From Streptomyces seoulensis (GTDB taxonomy: Bacteria > Actinomycetota > Actinomycetes > Streptomycetales > Streptomycetaceae), in assembly GCF_022846655.1 (NCBI RefSeq), contig NZ_AP025667.1:124001-188000 (forward strand): DNA of 64,000 bases, read 5' to 3'. Of the stretch, positions 8,126 to 19,520 are shown piece by piece; the stretch's first letter is position 1; the number at the start of each line of letters is the position of its first letter. A model generated the notes under the pieces. It made no database searches and had not been told where the DNA came from. It saw only the letters and a program-made list of their open reading frames with translations. The translations under genes were made by a program, and so were the position numbers.

Positions 8126-9586
8126 TCAGCGCTTCCGGCGTCGTCCCCTGCCGCCCGGGGCCGCGACGGGTGGGGCGCCCGCGGGAGCCGCCGCCGCACC
8201 GGGAGCGGGGCGGTCGGCCGAGACGACCAAGGCGGCGAGCGCGGTGGTGACCGGGACCGAGGCGACCAGGCCGATCGAGCCGACGAGCGTGCGCACGATC
8301 TCCTCGGCGACCAGCTCACTGGTGGCCACCGTTCCCACACCGCTCTGCGCGATGGAGAACAGCAGCAGCAGGGGCAGCGCGGCGCCCGCGTAGGCGAGGA
8401 CGAGGGTGTTGACGACGGAGGCGATGTGGTCGCGGCCGATGCGGATGCCCGCGCGGTACAGCCCGCGCCAGCCCATCGACGGGTTGGCCTCGTGCAGTTC
8501 CCACACCGCCGAGGTCTGGGTGACCGTCACATCGTCCAGCACGCCCAGCGAGCCGATGATGACGCCCGCGAGCAGCAGGCCGCTCATGTCGATCGACGGG
8601 TAGAGCCCGTGGATCAGGCCGGTGTTGTCGTCCGTGTTGCCGGTGAGCGCCGCCCAGCCGATGAACTGCGAGCCGAGGAAACCGATCAGCAGCAGTGAGA
8701 CCAGGGTGCCGACCACCGCGACGGAGGTCCGCGCCGACAGGCCATGGCACATGTACAGCGCGATGAGCATGATCGCGCTCGCCCCTACCACGGCCACGAG
8801 CAGCGGGTTCGAGCCCTGCAGCACCGCGGGCAGGATGAACAGGGTCAGCACCATGAAGCTGACGGCCAGGGCCACCAGCGCCATCACGCCGCGCAGCCGG
8901 CCCACCACCACGACGGCGACCGCGAAGATCCCGGCGAGCAGCGCCATGGGGAACTTCCGGTCCAGATCGGTGACCGCGTACTGGAGTTCCCTCGGCGCCG
9001 TGGGCTCGTAGGCGACCACGACCTTGTCGCCCTGGTGCAACTGCCGGGTCTGGTCCGGCTGCACCAGCTCGGTGAAGGTACGGCCCCGGTCCTTGCCGGT
9101 GTCGACCCGGACCGTCGCCTTCTTGCAGGGGCCCTTCTCGTCCTTCTGGGCGGCCGCACCCGCGCCCGTGGCGGAGGGATCACCGGCCGGGGCTCCCCCG
9201 CCGGCGCCGCCCACCTGGCAGCTCACCGAGGTGACCTGGGTGACCGTTGCCTGCTGCGTCTGGCGGTCGAAGCCGACCCCGGTGCGCTGGTGCGGCGGAG
9301 CGCCTCCGGGCCAGAGCACCACCAGACCCACGACCACCGCCGCGCTGAACGGGATCAGGATCGCCGCGATGACCTTGCGCAGGTGCTTGGACACCGGGGC
9401 GGCGGGACCGTGGCTGTGACTGTGGGAGTGACCGTGCCCGCCCCCGGAGCCGTGCCCCTGGCCGTGGCCGCCATGCCCGTCTCCGGAGCCGTGTCCGTGT
9501 CCACCCCCGTCGCCGGGGCCTGGTCCGGAGCCGGGCCGGTGGGGTGGGCCGGGGGGTGGGTAGGGAGGCTGCTGCGTCGTGGTCAC
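8126..9586 (-). CDS. YibE/F family multi-pass membrane protein
   Basis: The protein of about 486 residues has a cytoplasmic-looking N-terminal tail rich in Gly, His and Pro (repeated GHG/HSH units at about residues 25-60), one membrane segment near residue 70-95, an extracytoplasmic domain of about 130 residues and then at least seven membrane helices typical of YibE/F proteins (motif GSLGVLDDVTVTQTSAVWEL). The function is unknown; the His-rich tail suggests metal binding, which is inference. GTG 9586 is chosen because the conserved-looking tail starts there (TTTQQPPYPPPG); GTG 9619 is an alternative. It is divergent from the thiC riboswitch. Confidence 0.82.
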   Translation of the reverse strand: MTTTQQPPYPPPGPPHRPGSGPGPGDGGGHGHGSGDGHGGHGQGHGSGGGHGHSHSHSHGPAAPVSKHLRKVIAAILIPFSAAVVVGLVVLWPGGAPPHQRTGVGFDRQTQQATVTQVTSVSCQVGGAGGGAPAGDPSATGAGAAAQKDEKGPCKKATVRVDTGKDRGRTFTELVQPDQTRQLHQGDKVVVAYEPTAPRELQYAVTDLDRKFPMALLAGIFAVAVVVVGRLRGVMALVALAVSFMVLTLFILPAVLQGSNPLLVAVVGASAIMLIALYMCHGLSARTSVAVVGTLVSLLLIGFLGSQFIGWAALTGNTDDNTGLIHGLYPSIDMSGLLLAGVIIGSLGVLDDVTVTQTSAVWELHEANPSMGWRGLYRAGIRIGRDHIASVVNTLVLAYAGAALPLLLLFSIAQSGVGTVATSELVAEEIVRTLVGSIGLVASVPVTTALAALVVSADRPAPGAAAAPAGAPPVAAPGGRGRRRKR

Positions 9587-9664
9587 CGCCCGATCATTGC
9601 AAGAACGGGGGAGGCCCACTGTTCATCCCGTCACATGGGGCGCTAGCGTGGAGGCACCTTTGCA

Positions 9665-12479
<2,815 letters not shown>

Positions 12480-12679
12480 GTGCATCCCCCGATGCTCCGT
12501 AGGGCTTGTGGCTCGCATGGCGGCGAGCCGTCGGGCAGAAACGGAGGGGAGCCTGCTACGGATAAGCCGATGGTAGAGCTGTCACACCGCACGGTGACAG
12601 GGGGTTGCGGGAAATTGGGGCGAGGCTCCGTGCCGGTTCCGCGCCACCGCGGCCCGGGGCCGGGTGGTGCGGAGAACGG

Positions 12680-13756
12680 TCAGGATTCCAGAGGGAGTTG
12701 CTGGACCAGCAGCTTTCCGGCCATCGTCACGCCGCCGTCCATGGCGATGGCGAGGCCGTCGGCGTACACGTGCGGTCCCTCGACGCGGGGGCCGCCGCTG
12801 TCCTCGCCCTCCTCGGAGCCGACCTGGCCCAGCAGGTAGGGAATCGGGCTGTGGCCGTGAACGACACGGCCGCCGCCGTACGTATCGAGAAGGGAGCGCA
12901 CGGCGTCGGCGCCGCCCTCGTCGCGGAAGGAGAAGCGCTTGGTGAACTTGCGGAACAGGTCCCACACCTCGTCCGCGTCGTTGCGGGTTAGCGCCTCGCG
13001 GACGGTGTCGTTGACGGCCTCGATCGAGTCGCCGTAGTCGAGGTAGGCGGTGGTGTCGGAGTGGAGCAGCAGGTAGCCGTCGACCTCCTCGACCGCGTCG
13101 AGCCGGGCCATCCACTGGAGGTGGTGGTCCTGGAGGCGGTCCATGTCGGTCTTCTGGCCGCCGTTGAGCAGCCAGGCCGCCTGGAAGGTGGCGGTTCCCG
13201 CGCCGGAGTTGACCGGCGTGTCGCCGAACCGCTTGGCGCCCAGCAGCAGCAGCTCGTGGTTGCCCATGAGGGCCTTGCAGTAGCCGCCGGCGGCGGCGGC
13301 CTCGGCGGACAGCCGCATCACGAGGTCGATGACGCCGATGCCGTCCGGGCCCCGGTCGGTGAAGTCACCGAGGAACCACAGCCTGGAGGTGCCCGCGCAC
13401 CACTGGCCGGCTTCGTCGATCAGGCCCTTGGCGCGCAGGGCGGTCAGCAGCTCCTCGATGTAGCCGTGGACGTCGCCCACGACGAACAGCGGGCCGGGTC
13501 CCTCGCCGGGCTGCGGCGCCGGGGCGGCCGGAGCCGGGTCGGCCGGCGGCTGGAGCGTGTCGCCGCGCTGGATGACCGGCAGGTCCCGCTCGGTCGGGGT
13601 GTACCCCTCGGGATGCTCCGCCTCGTGCGCAGGGACGACGTCACCGGGGTGCACGTCGGCGTACGGACCGGTCTCGTGGACGTAAGCGGGTACCCGGAAG
13701 TCGCGCAACGTCGCCGTTCGCTCCGTCTCGGGTCCCTGACCGGCCCCCTGAGTCAT
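12680..13756 (-). CDS. PP1/PP2A-like metallophosphoesterase
   Basis: The 358-residue protein has the bimetal phosphoesterase motifs of PPP-type serine/threonine phosphatases in order: GDVHG (94-98), GDFTDRG (130-136), GNHE (165-168) and a later metal-binding HGHSP (near residue 290). The first 90 residues are a Pro/Ala-rich tail with no recognisable domain. A cytoplasmic protein phosphatase is the likeliest role, though Ap4A-type hydrolases share these motifs. The ATG at 13756 is the first in frame. It is flanked by non-coding DNA on both sides and seems monocistronic. Confidence 0.85.
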   Translation of the reverse strand: MTQGAGQGPETERTATLRDFRVPAYVHETGPYADVHPGDVVPAHEAEHPEGYTPTERDLPVIQRGDTLQPPADPAPAAPAPQPGEGPGPLFVVGDVHGYIEELLTALRAKGLIDEAGQWCAGTSRLWFLGDFTDRGPDGIGVIDLVMRLSAEAAAAGGYCKALMGNHELLLLGAKRFGDTPVNSGAGTATFQAAWLLNGGQKTDMDRLQDHHLQWMARLDAVEEVDGYLLLHSDTTAYLDYGDSIEAVNDTVREALTRNDADEVWDLFRKFTKRFSFRDEGGADAVRSLLDTYGGGRVVHGHSPIPYLLGQVGSEEGEDSGGPRVEGPHVYADGLAIAMDGGVTMAGKLLVQQLPLES

Positions 13757-14066
13757 CAGACCCCTCCACCATCGCGCCGAAGCTGCACCGCCTCGGACTG
13801 CCTGGTCGCAGCGGCCCGCGGTGTCGTGGGCCCATCATAGGAATGCGCGTCGCGCCATGTGATGACCCAGGGGTGGTGAATCGGAGCGAGGCTCCCGATC
13901 ACCGAGGCTTTCGTCCCGTTTGGGCAGGGGTTCGACCAGTTGCCCGGCCATGATCGATCGCCCGCCGGAGGGTCGTCCGCCCCGGTTCGGCGAGGCGCGA
14001 CCGGTCCGGCCGCGCCTCATGGAACCGTCCGTCCCCGCCCGGCGGCGCCCCCTCGGGCCGGTCCCG
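13757..14066. other. intergenic region, nothing recognised
   Basis: This 310-bp gap precedes the phosphatase and follows the LacI gene. I see no ribosome binding site with a convincing frame, no hairpin of note, no parS and no RNA gene. It presumably holds the phosphatase promoter. Confidence 0.4.
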
Positions 14067-15179
14067 TCAGCCCCGCTCCGGTGTCCGGGGCGGGCTGACA
14101 GTGGTGCGCGGCGGACGGCGCTGGGACGAGGTGCGCACGATCAGTTCCGTCGGTATCACCTGCTCGACCGGCTGGTCCGACTCGACCCCCTCGATGGCGT
14201 CGATGAGGAGCTGCACGACCGCGGTGCCGATGCGGCGGGGCTTCAGCGAGAGCGTGGTGATGGGCGGCTCGGTGGTGGCGTACACCGTGGACTCGCTGCA
14301 GCACACCAGCAGCAGGTCCTCCGGGACGCGCAGCCCGTAGCGCCGGGCGGCGGCGAGCAGGTCGGTGCCGTTGGGGTCGAAGAGACCGTAGACGGCGTCC
14401 GGGCGGTCGGGGCGGGCGAGCAGCCGGTCGGCGGCGATGGCGCCCGCGCACGGGTCGTGCGCCGGGTACGCCTCGTAGACCGGGTCCTGGCCGACCCGCT
14501 CGCACCAGCGCAGATAGGCGGTGGTGGACAGATGGGTGTACGTGTCCGTCGTGGTGCCGGTGAGGAGTCCGATGCGGCGGGCCCCGGCGGCGGCCAGGTG
14601 GTCGAGGATGCCGAGGACGGCGGCCTCGTGGTCGTTGTCGACCCAGGCGGTCACCGGGAGGGAGCCGGCCGGGCGGCCGTCGGAGACGACCGGTAAGCCC
14701 TGCCGGACCAGCTCGCTGACGACCGGGTCCTGGTCGGAGGGGTCGATGACGACGGTGCCGTCCAGCGCGACGTTGGACCACACGTCGTGGCGGGAGGTCG
14801 CGGGCAGGATGACCAGGGCGTAGCCGCGGGCGAGCGCGGCGGAGGTGGCGGCACGCGCCATCTCGGCGAAGTAGGCGAACTCGGTGAAGGTGAAAGGTTC
14901 ATCCCCGTACGTGGTCACGGTCAGGCCGATCAGGCCGGACTTGCCGGTACGGAGGGTGCGGGCGGCGGCCGAGGGCCGGTAGCCCAGTCGGTCCGCGACC
15001 TCGCGGACATGGCGGCGGGTGGCGTCCGGGAGCCGCCCCTTGCCGTTGAGGGCGTCGGAGACGGTCGTGATGGAGACCCCGGCGGCGGCGGCCACGTCTC
15101 TGATGCCCGCCCGGCCTGGCCGGGTGCCCCGCCGGGAGGTTTCCGCGCGGCTCACCTGGTGCTTCCCTGCTGCTGTCAT
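14067..15179 (-). CDS. LacI family transcriptional regulator
   Basis: The 370-residue protein has a LacI-type N-terminal helix-turn-helix (about residues 26-75: GIRDVAAAAGVSITTVSDAL and the hinge RLGYRPSAAARTLRTG) and a periplasmic-binding-protein-like C-terminal domain that would bind a small ligand. ATG 15179 is selected since the helix-turn-helix begins soon after; an upstream frame is unlikely. It is divergent from the HisC-like aminotransferase, and inverted repeats in the 429-bp gap may be its operators. The ligand and the target are not evident. Confidence 0.9.
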   Translation of the reverse strand: MTAAGKHQVSRAETSRRGTRPGRAGIRDVAAAAGVSITTVSDALNGKGRLPDATRRHVREVADRLGYRPSAAARTLRTGKSGLIGLTVTTYGDEPFTFTEFAYFAEMARAATSAALARGYALVILPATSRHDVWSNVALDGTVVIDPSDQDPVVSELVRQGLPVVSDGRPAGSLPVTAWVDNDHEAAVLGILDHLAAAGARRIGLLTGTTTDTYTHLSTTAYLRWCERVGQDPVYEAYPAHDPCAGAIAADRLLARPDRPDAVYGLFDPNGTDLLAAARRYGLRVPEDLLLVCCSESTVYATTEPPITTLSLKPRRIGTAVVQLLIDAIEGVESDQPVEQVIPTELIVRTSSQRRPPRTTVSPPRTPERG

Positions 15180-15608
15180 GGCGAGCCGATAGTAGGGCTC
15201 TTGTGGTGGGGTAGGGCGGACGCATATGCATGCGTTGACAGGCACGTTTCTGCATGGTCGTCAGGCCACAACAGCCTTAGAAAGCATGTCAGTTGGCCGG
15301 TCCGATGGCAGGACGTGACTTGTCGGCGGGTGTGGGCCTGCCAAGTGCCCGATGTCTCGAAGAGGTCTCAACTCACCTTCACGGGGGATGCGCGCCACGG
15401 CGCGAGCCACCGGCGCATGAGCAAATGCGCGATGCGCCCCCTATTGCGCAGGCAGTTGCCCGGTGCGGCCCGTGGTGCCCCCGGGACGGCGGCGGCGGAC
15501 CGCAGGCCGGGTCGCGCCGGTACGCAAGCGCGCCGAATCCTCATAAGGTGAGAAGCATTGGATGCCGGCGGCGTCGACGGTCCGCCGGTGGTCACGAGGA
15601 GGACTGCG
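15180..15608. other. divergent regulatory region, LacI regulator / aminotransferase
   Basis: The 429-bp gap has no gene that I can support. It contains two inverted repeats with related sequence: ACGCAT-4-ATGCGT (15220-15235) close to the LacI gene and GCGCAT-6-ATGCGC (15413-15430) nearer the aminotransferase. AT-rich sequence around 15265-15290 may be promoter DNA. Confidence 0.45.
15220..15235. promoter_or_regulatory. candidate LacI-type operator (inverted repeat)
   Basis: ACGCAT and ATGCGT arms separated by ATGC lie 41 bp upstream of the LacI start. A similar repeat (GCGCAT-6-ATGCGC) lies at 15413-15430. LacI regulators commonly bind such dyads next to their own gene; binding here is inferred. 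Confidence 0.35.
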
Positions 15609-16697
15609 GTGAGCGAGACGAGCCCCAAGCTGCGCGCCGAGCTGGAGGGGATCCCCACCTACAAGCCGGGCAGGCCCGCCTCGGCCGATGGTCCGGCCGC
15701 CTACAAGCTGTCCTCCAACGAGAACCCCTATCCCCCGCTGCCGGGTGTGATGGAGCGCGTCGCCGCTGCCGTCGCCGAGTTCAACCGCTACCCCGACATG
15801 GCGTGCGGCGGCCTGATGGCCGAGCTGGCGGAGCGGTTCGGCGTCCCGGTCTCCCACCTGGCCACGGGCACCGGCTCGGTCGGCGTGGCCCAGCAGTTGG
15901 TGCAGGCGACCAGCGGACCGGGCGACGAGGTGATCTACGCCTGGCGCTCCTTCGAGGCGTACCCGATCATCACGCGGATCAGCGGCGCGACGCCGGTGCA
16001 GGTGCCGCTCACGCCGGACGATGTGCACGACCTGGACGCGATGGCGGACGCGATCACCGACCGGACCCGGCTGATCTTCGTGTGCAACCCCAACAACCCG
16101 ACCGGCACCGTGGTGAGGCGGGCCGAGCTGGAACGGTTCCTCGACCGGGTGCCGCGTGACGTGCTGGTGGTGCTCGACGAGGCGTACCGGGAGTTCATCC
16201 GGGACCCCGAGGTGCCCGACGGCGTCGAGCTGTACCGGGAGCGGCCGAACGTCTGCGTGCTGCGCACGTTCTCCAAGGCGTACGGGCTGGCCGGGCTGCG
16301 GGTCGGTTTCGCCATCGCGCACGAGCCGGTGGCCGCCGCGCTGCGCAAGACGGCGGTGCCGTTCGGTGTCAGCCATGTCGCGCAGGAGGCGGCGATCGCC
16401 TCGCTCCAGGCCGAGGACGCGCTGCTGGGCCGGGTCGGTTCGCTGGTGTGCGAGCGCGCCCGTGTCGTCGACGCGCTGCGTGCGCAGGGCTGGACGGTGC
16501 CGGAGACGCAGGCCAACTTCGTGTGGCTTCGGCTGGGGGAGCGGACCATGGAGTTCGCGGCGGCGTGCGAGGACCACGGTGTCGTGGTGCGGCCGTTCCC
16601 CGGTGAGGGTGTGCGGGTGACGGTCGGGGAGACCGAGGCGAACGACCTGTTCCTCAAGGCGGCGGAGGCGTTCCGCCGGGAGGCGGCGCAGGGCTGA
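15609..16697 (+). CDS. hisC: histidinol-phosphate aminotransferase-like (HisC/Pat family)
   Basis: The 362-residue protein is a fold-type I aminotransferase of the HisC/aromatic (Pat) branch. [12 protein letters not shown] (35-46) is the typical N-terminal substrate loop, CNPNNPTGT (159-167) and DEAYREF (190-196) bind PLP, and K223 in [13 protein letters not shown] is the Schiff-base lysine. The GTG at 15609 is preceded by a perfect GAGGAGG. It is not in a histidine operon, so it may be a second HisC or an aromatic aminotransferase; phenylalanine synthesis is possible (pheA lies about 18 kb away) but that is inference. A T-tailed terminator follows. Confidence 0.88.
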   Translation: MSETSPKLRAELEGIPTYKPGRPASADGPAAYKLSSNENPYPPLPGVMERVAAAVAEFNRYPDMACGGLMAELAERFGVPVSHLATGTGSVGVAQQLVQATSGPGDEVIYAWRSFEAYPIITRISGATPVQVPLTPDDVHDLDAMADAITDRTRLIFVCNPNNPTGTVVRRAELERFLDRVPRDVLVVLDEAYREFIRDPEVPDGVELYRERPNVCVLRTFSKAYGLAGLRVGFAIAHEPVAAALRKTAVPFGVSHVAQEAAIASLQAEDALLGRVGSLVCERARVVDALRAQGWTVPETQANFVWLRLGERTMEFAAACEDHGVVVRPFPGEGVRVTVGETEANDLFLKAAEAFRREAAQG

Positions 16698-16717
16698 GCG
16701 CTCGCCGCGACGACATG

Positions 16718-16743
16718 GGCCCCGCCGTTCGGCGGGGCCTTTC
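16718..16743 (+). terminator. rho-independent terminator after hisC-like gene
   Basis: A 9-bp GC stem (16718-16726 and 16731-16739) with a GTTC loop is followed by TTTT. It separates the aminotransferase from the cytochrome bd locus. Confidence 0.88.
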
Positions 16744-16824
16744 GTCGTATCCGGGCTCTGTCGCGGAGCCCGGGGGACCCCCTCTTCCGGGTGACAGAAC
16801 GTGTGCGCAATAATGGCTTGTGAA

Positions 16825-16840
16825 TGTGAACGCTTTCACA
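16825..16840. promoter_or_regulatory. Rex operator upstream of cydA
   Basis: TGTGAACGCTTTCACA lies 85 bp before the cydA start. Arms TGTGAA/TTCACA with a 4-bp spacer match the Rex operator known from the S. coelicolor cyd promoter. Rex is an NADH/NAD+ sensor that lifts repression when oxygen is limiting. Confidence 0.88.
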
Positions 16841-16924
16841 AGCTCCGTTCGGACTGCTCCACACGTGTGAGGCAAAAGTGCCGTAACACCGCGTTCGGAC
16901 GGCGAAGTTAGGAGGGGTGACGAC

Positions 16925-18433
16925 GTGGAACTGGCGCTGGCGCCGGAGACCCTGGCGCGCTGGCAGTTCGGCATCACCACCGTCTATCACTTTCTGTTCG
17001 TCCCCCTGACGATCTCCCTGGCCGCTCTCACGGCCGGGCTGCAGACGGCCTGGGTGCGCACGGAGAAGGAGGTCTACCTCAGGGCCACCAAGTTCTGGGG
17101 CAAGCTCTTCCTGATCAACATCGCGATGGGCGTGGTCACCGGCATCGTGCAGGAGTTCCAGTTCGGCATGAACTGGTCGGACTACTCGCGCTTCGTCGGG
17201 GACGTCTTCGGCGCCCCGCTGGCGTTCGAGGCGCTCATCGCGTTCTTCTTCGAGTCGACCTTCATCGGGCTGTGGATCTTCGGCTGGGACAAGCTGCCGA
17301 AGAAGATCCACCTGGCCTGCATCTGGATGGTCTCGCTCGGCACGGTCCTGTCGGCCTACTTCATCCTGGCGGCCAACTCCTGGATGCAGCATCCGGTCGG
17401 CTACCGGATCAACAAGGCCAAGGGCCGCGCCGAACTGACCGACTTCTGGGCCGTGCTGACCCAGAACACCGCGCTCAACCAGGCGTTCCACACCTTCGCC
17501 GCGGCCTTCCTGACCGGTGGCGCCTTCGTGGTGGGCATATCCGCCTACCACCTCGCCCGTCGCCGGCACATCAGGGTGATGCGGACCTCGCTCCGGCTCG
17601 GCCTGGTCACCGTGGTCATCGCCGGCCTGCTCACCGCGGTCAGCGGAGACCTGCTCGGCAAGGTCATGTTCAAGCAACAGCCGATGAAGATGGCCGCCGC
17701 CGAGGCCCTGTGGGACGGTCAGAAGCCCGCGCCCTTCTCGGTCTTCGCCTACGGCGACGTGGACAAGGGCCACAACACCGTCGCCGTCGAGGTGCCCGGA
17801 CTGCTGTCCTTCCTCGCCAACGACGACTTCTCCTCGTACGTTCCCGGCATCAACGACATCGACAAGGCCGAGCAGGAGAAGTTCGGGCCCGGCGACTACC
17901 GGCCCAACATCCCGGTCGCCTACTGGGGCTTCCGCTGGATGATCGGGTTCGGCATGACGTCCTTCGCCCTCGGGGCGCTGGGGCTCTGGCTGACCCGTAA
18001 GAAGTTCCTGCTGCCCCGGCATCTGCGCACCGGCGACGACGAGATACCGCATCTGGTGCTGTTCGGGAAGCGGACGCTGGGCCCGAAGCTCACCCCCTGG
18101 TTCTGGCGCGTGGCCACCTGGACGATGGCCTTCCCGCTGATCGCCAACGCCTGGGGCTGGATCTTCACCGAGACCGCCCGTCAGCCCTGGGCCGTCTACG
18201 GCGTGCTCCAGACCCGGCAAGCGGTCTCCCCCGGTGTCTCCCAGGCCGAGGTCGTCATCTCGATGGCCGTCTTCACCGCGCTGTACGCGGTCCTCGCGGT
18301 CATCGAGGTCCGGCTGCTGGTCAAGTACGCCAAGGCCGGGCCGCCGGAGCTGACCGAGGCCGACCTCAACCCGCCCACGAAGATCGGCGGCGACCACCGC
18401 GACGCCGACCGGCCGATGGCCTTCTCGTACTAG
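16925..18433 (+). CDS. cydA: cytochrome bd ubiquinol/menaquinol oxidase subunit I
   Basis: The 502-residue integral membrane protein is CydA, which carries the haems and quinol site of cytochrome bd oxidase. It has the N-terminal WQFGITTVYHFLFVPLT block with conserved haem-ligand histidine H22, the ALNQAFHTFAAAF helix with the second haem histidine, and the FRWMIGFGM helix with the haem-ligand methionine. Nine or so hydrophobic segments fit the family. The Q-loop is short, as in many actinobacteria. GTG 16925 is preceded by AGGAGGGG. It begins an operon with cydB (16-nt gap) under Rex control. Confidence 0.96.
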   Translation: MELALAPETLARWQFGITTVYHFLFVPLTISLAALTAGLQTAWVRTEKEVYLRATKFWGKLFLINIAMGVVTGIVQEFQFGMNWSDYSRFVGDVFGAPLAFEALIAFFFESTFIGLWIFGWDKLPKKIHLACIWMVSLGTVLSAYFILAANSWMQHPVGYRINKAKGRAELTDFWAVLTQNTALNQAFHTFAAAFLTGGAFVVGISAYHLARRRHIRVMRTSLRLGLVTVVIAGLLTAVSGDLLGKVMFKQQPMKMAAAEALWDGQKPAPFSVFAYGDVDKGHNTVAVEVPGLLSFLANDDFSSYVPGINDIDKAEQEKFGPGDYRPNIPVAYWGFRWMIGFGMTSFALGALGLWLTRKKFLLPRHLRTGDDEIPHLVLFGKRTLGPKLTPWFWRVATWTMAFPLIANAWGWIFTETARQPWAVYGVLQTRQAVSPGVSQAEVVISMAVFTALYAVLAVIEVRLLVKYAKAGPPELTEADLNPPTKIGGDHRDADRPMAFSY

Positions 18434-18449
18434 CGCTGAGGGAACAGCC

Positions 18450-19454
18450 ATGGAACTGCATGACGTCTGGTTCGTACTGATAGCCGTGCTGTGGACCGGC
18501 TACTTCTTCCTGGAGGGGTTCGACTTCGGGGTCGGTGTCCTCACCCGGCTGCTCGCGCGGGACCGGCCCGAGCGGCGGGTGCTGATCAACACCATCGGCC
18601 CGGTGTGGGACGGCAACGAGGTGTGGTTGCTCACGGCGGGCGGTGCCACCTTCGCCGCCTTCCCGGAGTGGTACGCCACCCTGTTCTCCGGCTTCTACCT
18701 GCCCTTCCTCCTCGTCCTGGTCTGCCTGATCGTGCGGGGCGTCGCCTTCGAGTACCGGGTCAAGCGGCCCGAGGAGAGCTGGCAGCGCAACTGGGAGTGG
18801 GCGATCTTCTGGACCTCGCTGATCCCGGCGTTCCTGTGGGGCGTGGCCTTCGGGAACATCACGTGGGGCGTGAAGATCGACCGGAACTTCGAGTACGTCG
18901 GCGGCCTCGGTGACCTCTTCCATCCCTACGCCCTGCTCGGCGGCGCGGTGACCCTCACCCTGTTCACCTTCCACGGGACGGTCTTCACGGCGCTCAAGAC
19001 CGTCGGTGACATCCGGGCGCGGGCCCGCAGGCTGGCGCTGCGCACCGGACCGGTGACCGTAGTCCTGGCGCTCGCCTTCCTGGTCTGGACGCAGCTCCAC
19101 AGCGGGGACGGTGCGAGCCTGGTCGCCCTGGCCGTGGCGGCCGTCGCCCTGGTCGGAGCGCTGGGAGCCATCTGGCGGGTGCGGGAGGGATGGGCGTTCG
19201 CGCTGTCCGGGGTGACCATCGTGGCCACCGTGGCGATGCTGTTCCTGTCGCTCTTCCCGAACGTGATGCCGTCCACCCTCGACGCGGACTGGAGCCTGAC
19301 GGTCACCAACGCCTCGTCGAGCCCGTACACCCTGAGGATCATGACCTGGTGTGCCGCGATCGCGACCCCGCTCGTCATGCTCTACCAGGGGTGGACGTAC
19401 TGGGTGTTCCGTAAGCGCATCGGCACCCACCACATCGCCGAAGCCGCACACTGA
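18450..19454 (+). CDS. cydB: cytochrome bd oxidase subunit II
   Basis: The 334-residue protein is CydB, with eight or nine membrane helices and the family-typical start (DVWFVLIAVLWTGYFFLEGFDFGVG) and GNEVWLLTAGGATFAAFPEWYA block. It has no haem ligands but stabilises CydA. A TGAGGGA ribosome binding site precedes its ATG, 16 nt after the cydA stop. Two parS sites lie between it and cydCD, so cydCD is separated by 59 bp. Confidence 0.96.
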   Translation: MELHDVWFVLIAVLWTGYFFLEGFDFGVGVLTRLLARDRPERRVLINTIGPVWDGNEVWLLTAGGATFAAFPEWYATLFSGFYLPFLLVLVCLIVRGVAFEYRVKRPEESWQRNWEWAIFWTSLIPAFLWGVAFGNITWGVKIDRNFEYVGGLGDLFHPYALLGGAVTLTLFTFHGTVFTALKTVGDIRARARRLALRTGPVTVVLALAFLVWTQLHSGDGASLVALAVAAVALVGALGAIWRVREGWAFALSGVTIVATVAMLFLSLFPNVMPSTLDADWSLTVTNASSSPYTLRIMTWCAAIATPLVMLYQGWTYWVFRKRIGTHHIAEAAH

Positions 19455-19469
19455 CCGTCCCAAGGGTAT

Positions 19470-19483
19470 GTTTCACGTGAAAC
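19470..19483. other. parS: parS site, perfect (first of a pair)
   Basis: GTTTCACGTGAAAC, an exact consensus match, 15 bp after the cydB stop. Its partner begins 37 bp downstream (start to start). Confidence 0.92.
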
Positions 19484-19506
19484 ACACTCTCGGGACTGAA
19501 GGACAC

Positions 19507-19520
19507 GTTTCACGTGAAAC
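19507..19520. other. parS: parS site, perfect, overlapping the cydCD start codon
   Basis: GTTTCACGTGAAAC, an exact consensus match. The GTG inside it (19514-19516) is the likely start codon of cydCD, so ParB binding and translation start occupy the same bases. Confidence 0.92.

Noticed and set aside
13835..14020. A 61-residue minus-strand frame in the 13.8-14.0 kb gap
   Set aside because: No ribosome binding site, no conserved-looking sequence; arginine/serine-rich composition as in shadow frames.
15935..18451. An 838-codon minus-strand frame across hisC and cydA
   Set aside because: It runs antisense to two genes with clear motifs and consists of low-complexity Arg/Gly/Glu/His sequence.
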